In this document: positions 14,501 through 17,676 of the stretch, in pieces
How the letters are laid out: each line of letters starts with the position of its first letter
How positions within the stretch are numbered: the first letter of the stretch is position 1
Assembly (NCBI GenBank): GCA_026770615.1
Contig: MU631426.1
Span: forward strand, 255,374 to 273,049
DNA length: 17,676 nucleotides
Source of the DNA: Pavlovales sp. CCMP2436
Taxonomy: Eukaryota > Haptophyta > Pavlovophyceae > Pavlovales
Direction: 5' to 3'
The notes under the pieces: generated by a model
Told to the model about the DNA's origin: nothing
What the model saw: the letters and a program-made list of their open reading frames with translations, nothing else
The model's database searches: none
Program-made: the position numbers and the translations under genes

Positions 14501-17093
14501 GCTGCTTCTTTGAGGACCTGAACGAGCCGAGCAACTACCCTAACCCGCTCGTCAAGGTTTTTTTCCTCTTTTTTCTCTTTTTTCGCCTCATTGATGTTTG
14601 ATGAAATACCCGCTCGTTAAGGTTTTATTATTATTATACATTTTTTTGCTTTTTTGCTTTTCTTGCATTTCTGTTTTTTGTTTTCGCTTTTTTGCTATTT
14701 TTTGGCGCCTCATTATTTTGTGATAGCCGCAAATATGTACTAGTTTTCTATTTTCTTTGTCTACGGAACCTAGTCGAGTTCCATACGGTATGCACCCTTT
14801 GCTCCTGGACCGTTCATCGCACCCTGTTGCATCTGTTTGATCGCATCGGCCGCCTTCACCTACTCCCCGCGCCATAAGATTTTCTCGTCGGGTACACATT
14901 ACGTGTATAGGCCTTCCCGATGTCCCCGCCAGTTGAAAAGCTAAAGCCTAGTCGCCTGGGACCTGGGGCGCATTTTGCTAGCTGGCAATACCACTGAGGA
15001 TACAACCCCGAGTACGCCCTCGCTTCACTTTGCCAACCTCGACTAGAAATGTTGTTGATAATATTGAGCATTTAACTAGTTCTCGCCATGCCCCTACGCC
15101 CCCGACAGGGGCTGCAAGTGGGGAGGCGTTAAAAGAACTATTATTAAGAAAAAAGCAATAGATTTGTGGGATTGGTCCAACGGTCAATCTTATCCAAATT
15201 CCACAACAAGAAACGCCAGTCGGCGCCTGTCCAATTGAGATTCGGCCTTTAGTTATACAATCTATTCCGCTCGAGCCCTCTCATCGTCGTCAGTTCATAA
15301 CGACGTCATTTTTGCAAGTGAATCCGCCGTTCAAGCAGGTCTTCATCTGCGCCTGAGCGGTCAGTTATGAAGCGGGGGCTATAACTCTTAATGAAATCAA
15401 GATGACGGAGGGGAGCCATTTTTATCACCGCTTTTTGAATTAGCCTGAAACGGCCGAGCGAGTCCTTTGGAATTGCAAATTACGTTTCAGCGAGAGACAA
15501 ATGACGTTTCAGGAATTACAAAGTGTCCAATTTTTTTCTTTTTGAAAGCTACCCGTGCAATTTATTGCGAAAATGAATAAAAAATAGTTCTGGGTCTGGC
15601 GTTAGATGAACTATTATTTAGGATCTCTATGTGACAGAGTCGGCGCTGACTGGCAATGCACGTCACACCCTGTCACCGCTCAATCCTGTCACTACTACTA
15701 CTACTACTACTACTTATTATTAGTGGCTCAGCATGGTTCAACAGGTGGTGTTCACTCACTGACTTGGTACTACTACTCCCCCTACTAACCTCTACCCCAT
15801 TTTACTTCTCCGCCTACGAACGCAGGGCAAGCTCTTCAAATACTACACATTAGTATCAATCCCTACTATTCATCATTCTACTACTCATTTTACTCGTTCA
15901 CTTAGGGCAAGCTCTCCTACCTCTCCAAGTGCGAGAACGGCTGGCCCATGACAGCGACTTACGATATCGGACGCGCGGCCGCCCGCCAGCTGCTGCAACC
16001 AGACGTGTGGCTTGGCAGGTGATTTATAAGGATGCGTTCTAATAGTGACTATTAATAAGAGCGAATAGTGTTTTTTAATGAGGCTGGGCAGGTGTGCTCT
16101 CTGCACAAATAACCTCTTGATTATAAATAGACAAAGACATATGTATTGATTTTTATAAACTAGGCGCGTTAGTCGTGAAAACGTACATATTCAACAATAA
16201 ACAAATAAACAAATAAAAAACGGTTTCATACTAGGGATTTGGGCCAAAGTTAGGGTTTTAGCCTGATCGCCAGCTGCTGCACACCCCCCGGTTAACCTCA
16301 GGACGATGGACGTGGTCAGCTGGAAGGGCACACTCGCAGAAATGGCGCTAGCACTCGAAAAGGTGATTTATTATTTTTCATTTAATTTTTTATCTAATTT
16401 TCAAATATTATTCGTTAAATGCTATTGCAGTCACAGGTAAGAGAGCAGGTCACGCATGACTCACTTTTCACATGTGTGTCTCGTGCTTTCACCGGGTGGC
16501 AACAGGTGGGTGGTGTGCCGGTGAAGGCCGGCTTGGCCATGTCGCTGTTGGCGCGCCGCTTCTTTTTAAACGACCTGCACCAGATGTGTCTTTACTTCGA
16601 CGCGGGCAAGGTAATTGATTATTTATTTATTTATTTATTCTATTCTGCTTTTTTTTGCTTATTTTACTTTTACTTTTTTCTTTACTTTCTTTACTTTCTT
16701 TCCTTTTTTTTTTATTGTTCATTCATTTTAAGTTTTCCCCTTTTTTTAGCATAGCTCTCTGTCTCTCTCTGAATGACCGTATTTGCGAGAGGTTTATTTT
16801 TTTGCATTCTGTGTCTTGCGTTTTGCTGTTGAGCTGCTGTGTATACATCGCATTATATGCTTACACTACATGCACTCGCTGCCTGCGAACAACTACCCTC
16901 CCTCTCCTCCTCCCCCCCCCTACCCACCCCTCCCTCAACACACACACACGCACACACACCCCAGGTGAAGGCCACCGTGGCGCAGTTTAAGGAAGAGGTG
17001 CCCGACGCCTTCTCCGCGGAGGACTGGTTCCGCCACGCCAAGTACGCCAACGGACAGCCCATCGTCCCAGACGTCGTCCCTGGCGTGCACTAA
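11009..17093 (+). CDS. NmrA-like (HSCARG-type) NAD(P)-binding protein with N-terminal 37-aa tandem repeats, nine exons
   Basis: Exons are 11009-11673, 12235-12358, 13339-13425, 14045-14104, 14416-14556, 15906-16018, 16302-16362, 16506-16610 and 16965-17093. All junctions are GT-AG and in phase, giving about 494 aa. The first ATG in frame is 11009. Residues 1 to about 190 are acidic tandem repeats not typical of the family. The Rossmann fold starts near residue 195 (GKKVLVLCATGRVGKNV); the usual GATG is CATG here. Family landmarks follow: VCITDFF, EEAQGKDMFAAAK, AAGVEHLIFISV, VSKPILEKFLK, VPFSILRPGCFFEDLN, ATYDIGRAAA, MDVVSWKGTLAE and FLNDLHQMCLYFDAGK. NmrA-like proteins are atypical short-chain dehydrogenase relatives that usually bind NADP(H) and act as redox sensors or regulators, often without enzymatic activity. 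Donors include ATG|GTGC and GT|GTACGC, so some splice sites are non-standard around the core GT. A minimal ATGTGA lies at 10959. Confidence 0.88.
11676..11830 (+). repeat. CCCACTGC minisatellite after the exon 1 donor
   Basis: Degenerate repeats of CCCACTGCC/CCCACTACC/TGACCCACTG begin within 5 bp of the proposed NmrA-like exon 1 donor (11674). They fill the first 150 bp of intron 1. AT- and CAC-rich runs follow to 12234. Confidence 0.85.
12161..12183 (+). other. Copy of NmrA-like exon 2 start with broken acceptor
   Basis: TTCATGTACGGCACTTCCC repeats TTCAGGTACGGCACCTCGC at the exon 2 boundary (exon start 12235), 70 bp upstream. The acceptor AG has become AT, so this copy is not a usable 3' splice site. 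Confidence 0.65.
12487..12597 (-). mobile_element. MITE-like intronic element, copy 1
   Basis: Ends are roughly inverted: GTCCGATAGAGACTCGG on the left, and AATTGAGACCCGGCC read on the minus strand at the right. The internal sequence GGGCTATA, AAATCA-GATG and CGGAGGGGA is shared with 15229-15420 in the opposite orientation. No coding capacity. The element class is inferred. Confidence 0.5.
12597..12675. repeat. Hairpin in NmrA-like intron 2
   Basis: TCAAGTGTACACAATTAC at 12599-12616 pairs with GTGATTGTGTACACTTGA at 12658-12675, with a loop of about 41 nt. The palindromic core GTGTACAC recurs at 12429. Confidence 0.8.
12784..12811 (+). repeat. Dispersed 28-bp repeat, copy 3
   Basis: TGCAGCCCGAAGGCGTACGG then GCATGACA, in NmrA-like intron 2. 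It lies between two copies of TTACATCCTAAGATGT (12727-12742 and 12829-12844). Confidence 0.85.
12874..12900 (+). other. Copy of NmrA-like exon 2 end and donor
   Basis: AGACGGGCTGCAAACTGATG|GTGC repeats the exon 2 end AGACGGGCTGCAAGCGGATG|GTGC (donor at 12359), about 537 bp downstream. Both encode TGCK-M before the donor. Confidence 0.75.
12912..13029. repeat. TG-rich microsatellite
   Basis: GTGTGCGTG and GTCTGT repeats in NmrA-like intron 2, running into the C-rich tracts that precede the tandem acceptors. Confidence 0.9.
13071..13381 (+). repeat. 106-bp tandem triplication of intron 3' end plus exon 3 start
   Basis: The exon start encoding VCITDFFLAAGNSA appears three times, at 13127, 13233 and 13339, exactly 106 bp apart. 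Each is preceded by a C-rich tract and CCTCAG. Between them are three more CTCAG|GTGTGCATC sites (AG at 13072, 13178, 13284), which continue into CTGTCTGTCTATC instead of the exon. Only the last copy continues in frame to the rest of exon 3. Because 106 is not a multiple of three, including an upstream copy would shift the frame. Confidence 0.95.
13539..13577 (+). other. Duplicate mini-exon of NmrA-like exon 3
   Basis: After a 20-nt T tract and AGAG, 39 nt encode EEAQGKAMFAAAM, followed by GTGCGTC. This copies the last 13 codons and donor of exon 3 (EEAQGKDMFAAAK, then GTGCGTCC at 13426). About 25-35 bp of following intron is also similar (GTCCGATT-AGACCC). With an AG at 13537-13538 the segment is phase 0 at both ends and could be spliced in without a frameshift; an AG at 13535-13536 would break the frame. 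A third, weaker ghost (ATATTCGCAGCTGCTA) lies near 13499-13514. Confidence 0.7.
13717..13760 (+). other. Degenerate copy of NmrA-like exon 4 start
   Basis: GGCAG|GCGGCCGGTGTGCAGCA resembles the real exon 4 start at 14045 (CACAG|GCGGCGGGCGTGGAGCA). It then drifts into TTCTTGAGATTTAG, so it cannot encode the exon. The flanking intron is duplicated too: ATCATC-CATC runs followed by T tracts occur near 13822-13858 and 14002-14040, and GTATGACTGTATGT-like runs occur before both copies. Confidence 0.7.
14267..14289 (+). other. Copy of NmrA-like exon 4 end and donor
   Basis: GGTGACCTCTTCCCCCAAG|GT repeats the exon 4 end GCTGACCTCTTCCCCAAG|GT (donor at 14105), with upstream ATCGGCG matching ATCGACG. 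The copy lies 184 bp downstream inside the intron and carries one extra C, so using it would not simply restore the frame. Confidence 0.75.
14606..14623 (+). other. Copy of NmrA-like exon 5 end and donor
   Basis: ATACCCGCTCGTTAAG|GTTTTA repeats AACCCGCTCGTCAAG|GTTTTT at the real exon 5 end (14556), 65 bp downstream. Use of the copied donor would shift the frame. Confidence 0.75.
15229..15420 (+). mobile_element. MITE-like intronic element, copy 2
   Basis: Starts TGTCCAATTGAGATTCGGCC and later has GGGGGCTATAACTC and ATCAAGATGACGGAGGGGAG, matching 12487-12597 reversed, with about 100 bp extra inside. A partial copy (TCCGATTGAGACCCGGCCTT) is at 13458. All are in introns of the NmrA-like gene. 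Confidence 0.5.
15724..15760 (+). repeat. Dispersed 35-bp repeat, copy 2
   Basis: Identical to 8583-8619 over about 35 bp, in NmrA-like intron 5. It follows an ACT/ATT trinucleotide run at 15690-15722. Confidence 0.9.
15821..15842 (+). other. Copy of NmrA-like exon 6 acceptor and start
   Basis: CGCAG|GGCAAGCTCTTC lies 80 bp upstream of the real exon 6 start, TTAG|GGCAAGCTCTCC at 15906. The copied reading frame starts GKLFKY and then diverges; the true exon reads GKLSYLSK. Confidence 0.7.
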
Positions 17094-17421
17094 GGGTGCA
17101 CTAAGGGTACATGGGGAGGGGGGCTATTAGACCGCCCATATAAGTAGACCGCGACCGGCGTCGCCAAGTTTGTTATATGATTGGACAAAAGTTTGTAAAG
17201 ACCGCGGCCGCTGCAGACCGCACCCCGCAGGCCGCAGTCGCAGAGCCTTGGCGCACACGACGAAGCAATATCATTGATTCATTCAAGTATGAATTTATCT
17301 ATCATTGCCAAGTAGTACGCGAGTCCGCGAGCCTCCGGGATCGCTATCATAAATAATATAAGACCTGTTAAAAATTAAAATTATAAGGGCTCCAGGCAAA
17401 AACTAATTTAGGCGGGAGAAA

Positions 17422-17540
17422 ATATTGTTGGCGGTATCGGCTAGCCGGCGGTGCAGCCGGCTGAGTAGCCGACGGTGCAGTCGGTAGAGCAGCCGACGGA
17501 GCAGCCGACGGTGCAGTCGGCGGCGCAGCCGGCGGGTTCA
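17422..17540. repeat. Short GC-rich tandem repeat
   Basis: Degenerate 15-bp repeats of AGCCGACGGTGCAGT. The interval 17094-17421 shows no gene; the stop of the NmrA-like gene is itself in a 12-bp direct repeat (GTGCACTAAGGG twice, 17085-17108). Confidence 0.8.
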
Positions 17541-17568
17541 AGTAACGACACAGCCGCGCTGAGCAGCC

Positions 17569-17631
17569 CAGACGTGGGCCATGCTCGGCAGGCAAGTCGA
17601 CGCCATCATGCTGGGCATCAACCAGTACTGA
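17569..17631 (+). CDS. Possible terminal exon or short ORF
   Basis: After GAGCAG the frame reads QTWAMLGRQVDAIMLGINQY and ends at a TGA (17629-17631). The composition looks coding and unlike the flanking repeats. No upstream partner is visible and I recognise no family. It could be an alternative last exon or the tail of another duplication. Confidence 0.2.
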   Translation, partial: QTWAMLGRQVDAIMLGINQY

Positions 17632-17676
17632 TGAGGCGGGGGGGTGTTGGAGGTATGGCTCTTGTATATTGTTATA

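Noticed and set aside
1..17676. tRNA or rRNA genes
   Set aside because: No convincing cloverleaf with conserved arms and no rRNA core sequence was found by eye on either strand; the branched structure at 1619-1777 lacks tRNA signatures.

Overview
The window looks like nuclear DNA of a unicellular eukaryote, probably an alga or other protist. GC-rich exons interrupted by GT-AG introns sit in AT-rich, microsatellite-laden non-coding DNA. No bacterial operon structure, CRISPR array, rRNA or tRNA gene was seen. The species cannot be named from the sequence.

Layout. (1) 1-3541, minus strand: a split FkbH-like gene (HAD superfamily, subfamily IIIC). Four exons were located, and the 3' part runs off the left edge. 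(2) 3943-6801: a two-exon FCP1-like RNA polymerase II CTD phosphatase gene (minus, 4375-6062), bracketed by 134-bp inverted repeats. (3) 6800-7740: an orphan acidic coding-like segment and a roughly 160-bp tandem repeat array. (4) 7785-10743, minus strand: a two-exon gene for an unrecognised, low-complexity protein of about 788 aa. (5) 10800-10964: a decayed copy of the start of the FkbH-like gene. (6) 11009-17093, plus strand: a nine-exon NmrA-like NAD(P)-binding gene with an extra N-terminal domain of 37-aa tandem repeats. (7) 17094-17676: spacer with a short GC-rich repeat and a possible terminal exon.

The most striking feature is a pattern across genes. Imperfect copies of exon ends, often carrying the splice donor or acceptor, lie inside neighbouring introns of three genes. 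The clearest are six repeated acceptors (13071-13338), a phase-preserving duplicate mini-exon (13539-13577), a triplicated donor (8954, 9060, 9148) and a duplicated exon start (2328 versus 2190). The coding repeats of the NmrA gene appear to have grown the same way, because each unit ends like the start of the Rossmann fold. Short local duplication seems to be shaping exons, introns and proteins here.

The genes do not form an obvious pathway. The FkbH-like and FCP1-like genes both encode HAD-fold enzymes on the same strand, but their known family roles are unrelated (acyl-chain biosynthesis and transcription).
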